From Quadrisphaera sp. INWT6 (GTDB lineage: Bacteria; Actinomycetota; Actinomycetes; Actinomycetales; Quadrisphaeraceae), in the NCBI RefSeq assembly GCF_015390235.1, contig NZ_VUOH01000002.1, positions 620,001 through 684,000 on the forward strand: 64,000 nt of DNA, read 5' to 3'. The notes beneath the pieces are model-generated. The model saw only the letters and a list, made by a program, of their open reading frames with translations. It was not told the DNA's origin and ran no database searches. The position numbers and the translations under genes were made by a program. Positions 45,279 to 53,763 of the stretch are shown in pieces; the stretch's first letter is position 1, and the number at the start of each line of letters is the position of its first letter.

Positions 45279-45307
45279 TTGAACAACCCCTGAAGCGGTT
45301 GTAGTGT
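45279..45307 (+). promoter_or_regulatory. whiB promoter
   Basis: TTGAAC (45279-45284), 17-bp spacer, TAGTGT (45302-45307). This predicts a 5' leader of about 143 nt before ATG 45457. An inverted repeat CAACC/GGTTG (45284-45301) sits in the spacer. The remainder of 45122-45278 shows nothing I can interpret. Confidence 0.65.
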
Positions 45308-45315
45308 CTTCAACA

Positions 45316-45440
45316 AGAGCTCCGCACCACCCGGTGCAGCCGCTCTGAACAGGCAGTACCCCGCCGCGGCCGGATCCACACACGCCTGCGCGCAGGACCA
45401 CCCGCCAGAGCTCTGCACCACCCGTGCACCACGCCTGAAC
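45316..45440 (+). repeat. Duplicated element in the whiB leader
   Basis: AGAGCTCCGCACCACCCGG (from 45316) recurs as AGAGCTCTGCACCACCCG (from 45407). In each copy CTGAACA follows 28-29 nt from the start. The copies are about 35 nt long and 91 nt apart, both in the untranslated leader. Confidence 0.6.
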
Positions 45441-45456
45441 ACCGGAGGACCACCCC

Positions 45457-45795
45457 ATGGCTGAGATCTCCCGCCTCCCCGGCCCCGTCGCCGACATCTG
45501 GGAGTGGCAGCTCCAGGGCGCCTGCCGCGAGCACGACACCGACCTCTTCTTCCACCCCGAGGGCGAGCGCGGCCCGGCCCGCCGCAACCGCGACGCCGCC
45601 GCCGTGGCCGTCTGCTCGGCCTGCCCGGTCGTGCAGGAGTGCCGCCAGCACGCGCTGACCGTCCGCGAGCCCTACGGCGTGTGGGGCGCGCTGACCGAGG
45701 ACGACCGCGAGCGCATCTACGCCGCGCAGCGCTCCCGCCGCACCCCCAACCCGGTGGTCGCCGAGACGACGCTCCGCATCGCCGACGCGGTCTGA
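45457..45795 (+). CDS. whiB3: WhiB-family [4Fe-4S] transcriptional regulator, WhiB3/WhiD type
   Basis: 112 residues. Four cluster-binding Cys at 23, 54, 57 and 63 (C-x30-C-x2-C-x5-C), followed by the GVWGAL turn (75-80) that contacts sigma factor and a basic C-terminus (RSRRTPN) for DNA. The opening LPGPVADIWEWQLQGACRE and FFHPEGERGPARRNRD match WhiB3/WhiD rather than WhiB1 or WhiB2. Location next to groEL1 is also that of Mycobacterium whiB3. GGAGGA lies 7 nt upstream of ATG 45457. Confidence 0.93.
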   Translation: MAEISRLPGPVADIWEWQLQGACREHDTDLFFHPEGERGPARRNRDAAAVAVCSACPVVQECRQHALTVREPYGVWGALTEDDRERIYAAQRSRRTPNPVVAETTLRIADAV

Positions 45796-45816
45796 CCGCT
45801 CCAGCACCCTTCGAGG

Positions 45817-45846
45817 AAGCCCCTGGACCCACGGGTCCGGGGGCTT
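45817..45846 (+). terminator. Hairpin after whiB
   Basis: 14-bp arms, one pair being G-U, with a very short loop, starting 21 nt after the whiB stop. A classic intrinsic-terminator stem without a strong T-run. Confidence 0.75.
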
Positions 45847-45868
45847 CCTGCCGTTCCGCCCCACCCGC

Positions 45869-45942
45869 GACGATCACGCACGTGAGCGTCATGTGCGCCA
45901 CCCGCCCTCGGCGACCGGGTGGCGCGCAGCCGCACGATCGTC
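45869..45942. repeat. Nested inverted repeats between whiB and groEL
   Basis: Outer arms GACGATC/GATCGTC (45869-45875 and 45936-45942) enclose an inner 13-bp stem (45892-45904 with 45916-45928, one mismatch) and an 11-nt loop. It lies between two terminators in a 230-bp convergent gap; function unknown. Confidence 0.6.
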
Positions 45943-45966
45943 ACGGGGGTCCGCTCGGGGCCGGGT

Positions 45967-46010
45967 GCAGCAGAGCCCCCGGACCCTGACGGGTCCGGGG
46001 GCTCTGCTGC
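45967..46010 (-). terminator. Strong hairpin after groEL
   Basis: Perfect 20-bp arms (45967-45986 and 45991-46010) with a TGAC loop, beginning 16 nt past the groEL stop on the minus strand. Confidence 0.85.
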
Positions 46011-46025
46011 TGGTGAGCGGATCGC

Positions 46026-47747
<1,722 letters not shown>

Positions 47748-47755
47748 TCAGTCGC

Positions 47756-48049
47756 TCAGGCGACGACGGCGAGCACGTCGCGGGCCGAGAGCACGAGCAG
47801 CTCCTGGCCGCCGTACTTCACCTCGGTGCCGCCGTACTTGGAGTAGATGACCTTGTCGCCGACCTTGACGTCGAGCGGCACGCGGTTGCCGTTGTCGTCG
47901 ATGCGGCCCGGGCCCACGCTCAGGACCTCGCCCTCCTGGGGCTTCTCCTTCGCGGTGTCCGGGATGACGAGGCCGGATGCGGTGGTCTGCTCGGCGTCGA
48001 GGGGCTTGACGACGATGCGGTCCTCGAGCGGCTTGATGGAGACCGACAC
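47756..48049 (-). CDS. groES: Co-chaperonin GroES
   Basis: The 97-residue lid of the chaperonin. It has [37 protein letters not shown] with the mobile loop, then [18 protein letters not shown] 48049 has GGAGGT 8 nt upstream. Promoter and two CIRCE operators lie 110-180 bp upstream. Confidence 0.97.
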   Translation of the reverse strand: MSVSIKPLEDRIVVKPLDAEQTTASGLVIPDTAKEKPQEGEVLSVGPGRIDDNGNRVPLDVKVGDKVIYSKYGGTEVKYGGQELLVLSARDVLAVVA

Positions 48050-48156
48050 GGGCGGACCTCCCCTTCGCTGTGGTGTCGCTGTGATGCGAACGGACGGGTG
48101 CGGGCGCGCCGCGGGAGCCGGTGCGTCGTCGCGGGTGCCGCTCCGACCTCGGGCGC

Positions 48157-48181
48157 TGGCACTCTCACGGGGAGAGTGCCA
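48157..48181 (-). promoter_or_regulatory. CIRCE operator 1 (HrcA)
   Basis: TGGCACTC, 9 nt, GAGTGCCA: the CIRCE layout (consensus TTAGCACTC-N9-GAGTGCTAA) with perfect 8-bp arms. It starts at the predicted transcription start of groES, so bound HrcA would block initiation. Confidence 0.9.
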
Positions 48182-48187
48182 AGAAGG

Positions 48188-48217
48188 ACAGTAGTGAGGC
48201 CGTCAGCACTCGGTCAA
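48188..48217 (-). promoter_or_regulatory. groES promoter
   Basis: On the minus strand TTGACC (48217-48212), 18-bp spacer, TACTGT (48193-48188). It is flanked by the two CIRCE elements, with the -35 inside the second. Confidence 0.8.
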
Positions 48218-48227
48218 CCCGAGTGCC
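48205..48227 (-). promoter_or_regulatory. CIRCE operator 2 (HrcA)
   Basis: AGCACTC, 9 nt, GAGTGCC: one mismatch between arms. Its centre is the groES -35 hexamer. Paired CIRCE sites are known before actinobacterial groES. Confidence 0.8.
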
Positions 48228-48270
48228 AGCCCGCTCCCCCGGTCGCCGGGGGTGCTGGGAGGATCGGCGG

Positions 48271-49575
48271 GTGGACGGGAACAGCGGCGGACCCGGCGCG
48301 AGCGGTGCGGGCGGCACCGGCGGCACGGCGGCGGCGAGCATCGCCCCCCTCCTGGCGCCGGACGGCTGGGCGCTGCTGGAGGCGCTGCCGCCCTACCCCG
48401 GCCCCGACGCCGCGCTCGGCCTCGGCGCCCGCCTGCGCGCCGAGGGCGCCGAGCCGGCCCTGGTGGCCGCCGCGCTGACGCAGTCGCGGCTGCGCGCGAG
48501 GGGCGCGGCCAAGTTCGGCCCGTTCGCCGACGGGATGCTCTTCACCGCCGAGGGCCTGGAGCAGGCCACGCGCCTGGAGGTCGCGGCGCACCACGCCCGG
48601 CGCTTCCGCGACGCCGGCTGCACCCGCGTCGCCGACCTGGGCTGCGGCATCGGCGGCGACGCCATGGCGCTGGCGTCCCTCGGCCTGGAGGTCCTCGCCG
48701 TCGACCGCGACGAGGCCGCCGCAGCGGTCGCCACCGTGAACCTGCGGCACTGGCCCGAGGCCCGGGTGCGCCGCGCCGACGTCCTCGACGTCCTCCCCCA
48801 CCTCGGCGCGGGCACCGACCCCGACCTCGCGGGGGTCGACGGCGCGTGGCTCGACCCCGCCCGCCGCACCGCCACCGGCAGGCGGGTGCTCGACCCCGAG
48901 CGCGCCTCGCCGCCCTGGAGCGCCGTGCTGGACGTCGCCGCGCGCGTGCCCGCGACGGGCGTGAAGCTCGCCCCGGGCGTCCCGCGCGACATCGCCGCCG
49001 CGTCCGGGCGCTCCGCGGAGGTGCAGTGGGTCTCGGTCGACGGCGACGTGGTCGAGGCCGGGTGCTGGTTCGGCCCCCTGGCGCGCCCCGGGGTCACCGC
49101 GAGCGCGCTGGTCCTGCGCGGCGGGCCGCGGGGGCGCACGACCACCGTCGTCGACGGCACCGGGATGGAGCCCCCCGCGGCCATCGCCTCGCCCGACGGG
49201 GTCGGCGCCTACCTGTACGACCCCGACGGCGCCGTGGTCCGCTCGGGCCTGGTCGGCCGGGTCGCCGAGCTGGTCGACGGCGTGCTGGTCGACCCGACCA
49301 TCGCCTACGTCACCTCCCCGCGCCTGGTCGAGACGCCGCTGGCGCGCGCGTTCGCCGTCGAGGAGGTGTGGCCGTTCGGCCTCAAGGCCCTGCGGACCCG
49401 CCTGCGCGACCGGGGCGTCGGCGCGGTCGAGGTGCTCAAGCGCGGCAGCGCCGTCGACGTCGAGCAGCTGCGCCGCTCGCTGCGCCTGGAGGGCCCCCGC
49501 TCGGCGACGCTGGTGCTCACCCGCCTCGCGGGCCAGCAGCACGTGCTGCTCTGCCGCCCCGTCGTCCACGGCTGA
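48271..49575 (+). CDS. Class I SAM-dependent methyltransferase with THUMP-like domain
   Basis: 434 residues. An N-terminal helical region with ALTQSRLRARGAAKFGPFA and MLFTAEGLEQATR precedes a Rossmann methyltransferase with SAM motif VADLGCGIGGDAMALASLG (about residue 115). A GAWLDPARRTATGRRVLDP segment and a C-terminal THUMP-like domain follow (RLRDRGVGAVEVLKRGSAVDVEQLRR). Members are suspected RNA methyltransferases. GTG 48271 follows GGGAGGA. Divergent from groES. Confidence 0.85.
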   Translation: MDGNSGGPGASGAGGTGGTAAASIAPLLAPDGWALLEALPPYPGPDAALGLGARLRAEGAEPALVAAALTQSRLRARGAAKFGPFADGMLFTAEGLEQATRLEVAAHHARRFRDAGCTRVADLGCGIGGDAMALASLGLEVLAVDRDEAAAAVATVNLRHWPEARVRRADVLDVLPHLGAGTDPDLAGVDGAWLDPARRTATGRRVLDPERASPPWSAVLDVAARVPATGVKLAPGVPRDIAAASGRSAEVQWVSVDGDVVEAGCWFGPLARPGVTASALVLRGGPRGRTTTVVDGTGMEPPAAIASPDGVGAYLYDPDGAVVRSGLVGRVAELVDGVLVDPTIAYVTSPRLVETPLARAFAVEEVWPFGLKALRTRLRDRGVGAVEVLKRGSAVDVEQLRRSLRLEGPRSATLVLTRLAGQQHVLLCRPVVHG

Positions 49576-49629
49576 CCGCCGGGGCGCGCCCGACGGGCGC
49601 CGGGCGCCGGCGGTGGCAGGCTCGCGGCC

Positions 49630-50547
49630 ATGAGCGCCCGACGCCGCGTCGTCCTCGACACCGACCTCGGCAGCGACGTCGACGACGCGCTCGCCCTGGC
49701 CCTGCTGCTCGGCTCCCCCGAGGTCGACCTGCTGGGCGTCACCACCACCTACGGCGACACGGCGCTGCGGGCCCGCGCGACGTCCCGCCTGCTGGAGCTG
49801 GCCGGGGTCCCGGGGCCGGGCGAGCCGGGCGGCCTGCCGGTGCGGGCCGGTGCCGGCGAGCCCCTCAGCGGCGCGGAGGCCTGGTGGGCCGGCCACGAGG
49901 GCACGCTCCTCGGCGACCTGTCGACGGCGCCGACCACCGCGGTCTCCGGCCCCGGTGACGCGGCCGACTGGGTCGCGCGGACGGCCGGGGGGGCCCCGGG
50001 CGAGGTCGACCTCCTCGCCATCGGCCCCCTCACCGGCGTGGCGGTCGCCCTGCGCCGCCACCCCGGCCTCGCCCGCGAGCTGCGCTCGCTGGTGGTCATG
50101 GGCGGCCGCTGGGACGGCGGCGCGGAGGAGGGCGAGCACAACCTCCGCAGCGACGCGGTGGCGGCCGCGGAGGTCCTCACCTGCGGCGCACCGACCCTGG
50201 TGGTGGGCCTCGAGGTGACCCAGCAGGTGCAGCTGGGCGCCGACGACGTCGAGCGCATCGCCGCCGCGGGCCCGCTGGGCGCGGCGCTGGCCGCCCAGGT
50301 GCACCAGTGGCGCGAGTTCTGGGGCGAGCGCTGGGGCGTCCCCCACGACCCGGTCACCGCGCTGCTGCTGTGCCAGCCCGACCTGCTGGAGCTCGGCCCG
50401 CCCGGGCGGGCCGAGGTCGACGACCGCGGGGTGTCCGTCCACGTGCCCGACCCGGCGGGGACGGTGCGGGTGGCCACGGGGGTCGACGCCCCCGGGGCCG
50501 CCGCCGCCGTGGTCGAGCGCGTCCTGCGGGGTTGCGCGCGCACCTGA
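49630..50547 (+). CDS. Nucleoside hydrolase (IUNH family)
   Basis: Splits ribonucleosides into base and ribose, 305 residues. The Ca2+/ribose-binding N-terminal motif is VVLDTDLGSDVDDALALAL, followed by LLGVTTTYGDT, LAIGPLTGVAVAL, LVVMGG and HNLRSDAVAA; the C-terminal Asp in PHDPVTALLL completes the calcium site. Cytoplasmic. Starts at ATG 49630, 54 bp after the methyltransferase gene, with no ribosome-binding site close by. Confidence 0.93.
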   Translation: MSARRRVVLDTDLGSDVDDALALALLLGSPEVDLLGVTTTYGDTALRARATSRLLELAGVPGPGEPGGLPVRAGAGEPLSGAEAWWAGHEGTLLGDLSTAPTTAVSGPGDAADWVARTAGGAPGEVDLLAIGPLTGVAVALRRHPGLARELRSLVVMGGRWDGGAEEGEHNLRSDAVAAAEVLTCGAPTLVVGLEVTQQVQLGADDVERIAAAGPLGAALAAQVHQWREFWGERWGVPHDPVTALLLCQPDLLELGPPGRAEVDDRGVSVHVPDPAGTVRVATGVDAPGAAAAVVERVLRGCART

Positions 50548-50564
50548 GCACCGTCCGGTGGTAG

Positions 50565-50580
50565 TTTCGGCCCACCGAAA
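50565..50580. promoter_or_regulatory. TTTCGG palindrome, site 1
   Basis: TTTCGG-CCCA-CCGAAA, a perfect 6-bp inverted repeat with a 4-bp centre, 22 bp before the start of the small membrane protein and just before its ribosome-binding site. Related elements occur at 50841 and 50893. Confidence 0.6.
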
Positions 50581-50601
50581 ACGACGCGGAGGTGGGTGGA
50601 C

Positions 50602-50802
50602 GTGGCACTGCTCCTGGCGCTCCTGGCGCCGGCCGCCCTGGTGGGCCTCGCGCTCGTCGTCGCCGCCCTGCGCCCGGGCCTGCGCCCCCGGCTGGGCGTG
50701 CGGCCCCCGCAGCACCTGCGCGAGCCGGCCGACCTCGAGGTGGCTCTCCGCGACGACGTCGCCGCGCTCTCCCCCGAGTGGGCCACCGCCCTGCGCAGCT
50801 GA
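50602..50802 (+). CDS. Small single-span membrane protein
   Basis: 66 residues: one N-terminal membrane segment (VALLLALLAPAALVGLALVVAAL) followed by a polar tail RPPQHLREPADLEVALRDDVAALSPE. GTG 50602 is placed 9 nt after GGAGG. I do not recognise a family. Evidence for a real gene is the ribosome-binding site, the clean membrane segment, and TTTCGG palindromes before and after it. Confidence 0.55.
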   Translation: MALLLALLAPAALVGLALVVAALRPGLRPRLGVRPPQHLREPADLEVALRDDVAALSPEWATALRS

Positions 50803-50840
50803 CCGCACTGCCGGGCGCTGTCGGGCGCTGTCGGGCGAGG

Positions 50841-50855
50841 TTTCGGCCGCACGAA
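50841..50855. promoter_or_regulatory. TTTCGG element, site 2 (degenerate)
   Basis: TTTCGG-CCGC-ACGAA keeps one half-site and the 4-bp centre of the palindrome at 50565 but has a poor right arm. It lies after the small membrane protein gene. Confidence 0.4.
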
Positions 50856-50892
50856 CTCCGCGGAGGCATCACCGCAGGTCACAGGGCCTTTT

Positions 50893-50906
50893 TTCGGGCG
50901 ACCGAA
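50893..50906. promoter_or_regulatory. TTTCGG palindrome, site 3
   Basis: TTCGG-GCGA-CCGAA, perfect 5-bp arms with the same 4-bp spacing as site 1, 73 bp before the antiporter gene. It is preceded by a T-run, which may be the end of a terminator for the small gene. Confidence 0.55.
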
Positions 50907-50978
50907 GTCCTTGGCCCGCTCCCGGCCGACCGGTAGCGTCGTCGACGGCCCCGCAGCGCGGGGTCGCAGACCTCACCG

Positions 50979-52157
50979 GTGAGCTGGTCGTCGACCACCC
51001 CCGGTCCGGCGGCTCGCCGGCCTGCGCCGCGCCGACCGGCGCCGCAGGACGCCCCGCGGAAGGCCCTCCCCCTCGTGCTCTCCACCGTCGTCGTGCTGCT
51101 CGCCTGCGCGGTCGTCATCTACCTCGCCTGCGAGTGGTTCACCAACGCCGTCGAGTGGCTCGGGGTGCGCCTCGCCGTGGGGTCGGCGGTCGTGGCGACC
51201 GTGCTGGCTGCGGCCGGGACCGCCCTGCCGGAGAGCGTGGTCACCCTCGTCGCCGTGCTGTTCGGGTCCGAGGAGTCCGGCGCCGACGTCGGCGTCGGCT
51301 CCGCCCTCGGCGGCCCCCTGGTGGTGGGGAGCATCGCCTACGCCGTCGCGGGCGCGGTGCTGCTGCTGACCGCCCGCTCGCGGCGCGTGCGGGCGGTGAG
51401 CGCGGGGCGCGCCCGCGTGGCAGCCGCCAGCCCCGGTGGCGGCTCGCCCGCGGCCGTCGCCGCGGCCCCCGGCCCCGACCCCCTCGCCGGGGTCGACACC
51501 CGCGCCCTCGCCCGCGACCAGGCGTGGTTCCTGGGCGCGTTCGTCCTGGCCACCGGCCTGGGCCTGGTGGCCTTCGCCGTGAAGCCGCAGCTGGGCTGGG
51601 TCCTCTTCGGTGTCTACGCCCTGTACTGCTGGCGCCAGGTGCGCACGGGTGGGCCCGCCCACGCCAGCGAGGACCTGGAGCCGCTGAGGCTGCAGCGGCG
51701 ACGGGAGCGCCCGGCCACCTGGGCCGTGGTGGCGCAGGTGGTGCTGTCCCTGGCGGTGGTCTTCGCCGCCTCGCAGGTCTTCGTCGGGCAGCTCGAGGCC
51801 CTCGCACCCCAGCTGGGGCTGCCCGCCTCGCTCGTGGCGCTGCTCCTGGCACCGGTCGCCACCGAGCTGCCCGAGGTGCTCAACGCCGTCATCTGGGCGC
51901 GCAAGGGCAAGGTCGACCTGGCGCTGGGCAACCTCTCGGGCTCGATGGTCATCCAGGCGACGGTGCCCACGGGCCTGGGCGTGCTCTTCACCAGCTGGCA
52001 CCTGCAGGGACCCCTGCTGCTGGCCGCGGGCGCCACCGCGCTGTGCGTGGCCTACCTGCTCGTCCTGTTCGCCACCCGCCGGGTGACCCCGGGGCGGCTC
52101 GCCGCCGCCGGTGGCTTCTACGCCGCCTTCGCGCTGGCCCTGGGCGTCACCGCCTGA
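50979..52157 (+). CDS. Sodium/calcium exchanger family membrane protein
   Basis: A CaCA-superfamily antiporter of 392 residues and about 10-11 membrane segments. The two inverted alpha repeats are seen as GTALPESVVTLVAVLFGSEESG (about residues 80-101) and VATELPEVLNAVIWARKGKVD with GNLSGSMVIQATVP (about 290-325), with the conserved Glu ion ligands in LPE. Long Ala/Pro/Gly loops separate the halves (about 140-175). The GTG 50979 start is uncertain; the first 30 residues are Pro-rich. The ion is not determinable. Confidence 0.87.
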   Translation: MSWSSTTPGPAARRPAPRRPAPQDAPRKALPLVLSTVVVLLACAVVIYLACEWFTNAVEWLGVRLAVGSAVVATVLAAAGTALPESVVTLVAVLFGSEESGADVGVGSALGGPLVVGSIAYAVAGAVLLLTARSRRVRAVSAGRARVAAASPGGGSPAAVAAAPGPDPLAGVDTRALARDQAWFLGAFVLATGLGLVAFAVKPQLGWVLFGVYALYCWRQVRTGGPAHASEDLEPLRLQRRRERPATWAVVAQVVLSLAVVFAASQVFVGQLEALAPQLGLPASLVALLLAPVATELPEVLNAVIWARKGKVDLALGNLSGSMVIQATVPTGLGVLFTSWHLQGPLLLAAGATALCVAYLLVLFATRRVTPGRLAAAGGFYAAFALALGVTA

Positions 52158-52161
52158 GGCT

Positions 52162-52205
52162 CCGGGTGCCGCCCCGGCGGGCGGCCCCGGAGGGGCGGCA
52201 CCCGG
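52162..52205. terminator. Bidirectional hairpin between antiporter and SfnB-like genes
   Basis: Perfect 14-bp arms (52162-52175 and 52192-52205) with a 16-nt loop, in the 55-bp gap between two converging stops. Confidence 0.8.
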
Positions 52206-52212
52206 GTGCGGC

Positions 52213-53523
52213 TCAGGCGGGGGTGGCTCCGCGCGCCGTCCCGATGGCCCACACGAACGGCGGCGTCGTGCCGTTGACCGACCAGTCGCCCACGATGCGG
52301 CTCTTGTAGATCACCGGGTTGTGCGACGCCACCGTGCGCGCGTTGCGCCAGTGGCGGTCGAGGTCCTTCGCGCGGGACGTGCCCGAGGCTCCGAGGGTGT
52401 TGAACAGCAGCGTCGCCGCGCGCGGCACGCTCTCGGACAGCACCACCTGGGCCTGCGCCGTGGCGACCTCGGCGCGGACGTTGGCCGCGCGGTCGGCCTC
52501 GGAGTCGCGCAGCTCCGGGCGCGCCGTGTCGGCCGCGCCCTGGACCGCGGCGGCGGCCGCGAGCGCCGTGGCCCGCGCCGCGAACGCGATCGCGGAGATC
52601 TCCCCGGCCACGGCCAGCACCTGCGGGTCCTCGCGCACCACCGCGGCCAGGCCGTGGCTGTACGAGCGGGTGCGGCTGCGGACCTCGTGGGCGGTGTCGC
52701 GCTCGACGGCCGCGGCGATCCCGGCGTGCACCGCCAGCAGCACGAGCTGGTACAGCGCCGTCTGGTAGCGGAACCTGTCGTCGAAGGCGGCGACGTCGTC
52801 GTCCTCCACCAGGGCGCCGTCGAGCTCGAGGGTGCCGGTGCCCGTCAGCTGCTGGCCGAAGCCGTCCCAGTCGTCGCTGACCCGCACGCCGGGCTGGTCG
52901 AGCCGCACCAGCGCGGTCACCGTGCCGGCGGCGGCGTCGCCCGCGGCCTGCGCGGCGAGGGTCGCCTCGTCGGTGAGCTGGGCGACGACGTCGCTCCACC
53001 CGGCGTAGATCGTGCCGGTCGTGTAGTACTTGCGGCCCGTGATGCGCCAGCGGCCGTCCTCGCCGCGGGTCACCTTGGTCTGCTGGCCGCCGAGCTCGGT
53101 GCCGCCGGTCTCGCTCCAGGCGTTGCCGGCCCACTCCCCCGCGACGATGCGTGCGAACCACGCGTCGCGGTAGGGGCCCTCGGGCAGCGACAGCAGGTGC
53201 TCCACCCAGGCCAGGTGCCCGCGGAAGACCTGCGGCAGGTTGGAGTCGGCGGCCGCCAGGTCGACGAGCAGCTCGGTGGTGGCCACGAGGTCGAGGCCGT
53301 CACCGCCGTGCTCGACCGGCACCCGGAGCCGCAGGAAGCCCGCGTCCACCAGCTCGGCGACCTGGGCGCGGGGCAGCTCGTGGTCGAGCTCGCGCTGCAC
53401 CACGCCGGTGGCCGCGCGGTCGAGGACCGGCTGCAGGCGCTCGCGGGCCGCGGCGAGGCGCTCAGCGGGGCCGGCCGCGGGGGCGGCGCTGGAGGTGCTG
53501 GTCAGGTCGAGCGTGCTGCTCAT
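52213..53523 (-). CDS. Acyl-CoA-dehydrogenase-fold flavoenzyme, SfnB/DszC type
   Basis: 436 residues with an acyl-CoA dehydrogenase fold: N-terminal helical domain, the middle beta domain from GNAWSETGGTELGGQQTKV and RITGRKYYTTGTIYAGWSDVV, and a C-terminal four-helix domain ending TTPPFVWAIGTA. This is the SfnB/DszC group, FMN-dependent monooxygenases used to release sulfur from organosulfur compounds. ATG 53523 has GAGGAG 8 nt upstream. A SAM-IV-like riboswitch lies upstream, so expression should fall when methionine/SAM is plentiful, as expected for sulfur scavenging. Confidence 0.87.
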   Translation of the reverse strand: MSSTLDLTSTSSAAPAAGPAERLAAARERLQPVLDRAATGVVQRELDHELPRAQVAELVDAGFLRLRVPVEHGGDGLDLVATTELLVDLAAADSNLPQVFRGHLAWVEHLLSLPEGPYRDAWFARIVAGEWAGNAWSETGGTELGGQQTKVTRGEDGRWRITGRKYYTTGTIYAGWSDVVAQLTDEATLAAQAAGDAAAGTVTALVRLDQPGVRVSDDWDGFGQQLTGTGTLELDGALVEDDDVAAFDDRFRYQTALYQLVLLAVHAGIAAAVERDTAHEVRSRTRSYSHGLAAVVREDPQVLAVAGEISAIAFAARATALAAAAAVQGAADTARPELRDSEADRAANVRAEVATAQAQVVLSESVPRAATLLFNTLGASGTSRAKDLDRHWRNARTVASHNPVIYKSRIVGDWSVNGTTPPFVWAIGTARGATPA

Positions 53524-53584
53524 CGGGTCTCTCCTCGGTCGCGGACGTCGTGGACGCGCGTGCGCCGAGGAGACGGCACGGAGG

Positions 53585-53700
53585 GAGGCTGCGCCGTTGC
53601 CCCTGCTGGCGCAGCGGGCCAGGTCTTCTCCCGGGGCACCCCACGACGCGGGGTTGCCGGCCAGCGAGCCGGGGCTCCGCGCTGGCACTCATGACCTGCC
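53585..53700 (-). promoter_or_regulatory. SAM-IV riboswitch
   Basis: The minus strand reads AGGTCATGAGTGCCAGCG, then AGCCCCGGCT, GCTGGCCGGCAACC, GGGGTGCCCCGGG and GAAGACCT, the core order of actinobacterial SAM-IV riboswitches as I know them. P1 pairs AGGTC (about 53697-53693) with GACCT (about 53625-53621). Downstream, GCTGCGCC/GGCGCAGC forms an 8-bp hairpin. A TAGCCT box (53710-53705) is placed so that transcription starts at P1. A covariance-model search would settle it. Confidence 0.85.
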
Positions 53701-53710
53701 GCGGAGGCTA

Positions 53711-53745
53711 GCGGCTGCCCCTGACCGGTGTCGAGGGGCAGCCGC
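53711..53745 (-). terminator. Hairpin after the desaturase gene
   Basis: Perfect 12-bp arms GCGGCTGCCCCT/AGGGGCAGCCGC with an 11-nt loop, 19 nt beyond the desaturase stop, and just upstream of the riboswitch promoter, so the riboswitch transcript is insulated from it. Confidence 0.75.
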
Positions 53746-53763
53746 GCCGCGGCCTCGAGGGGG

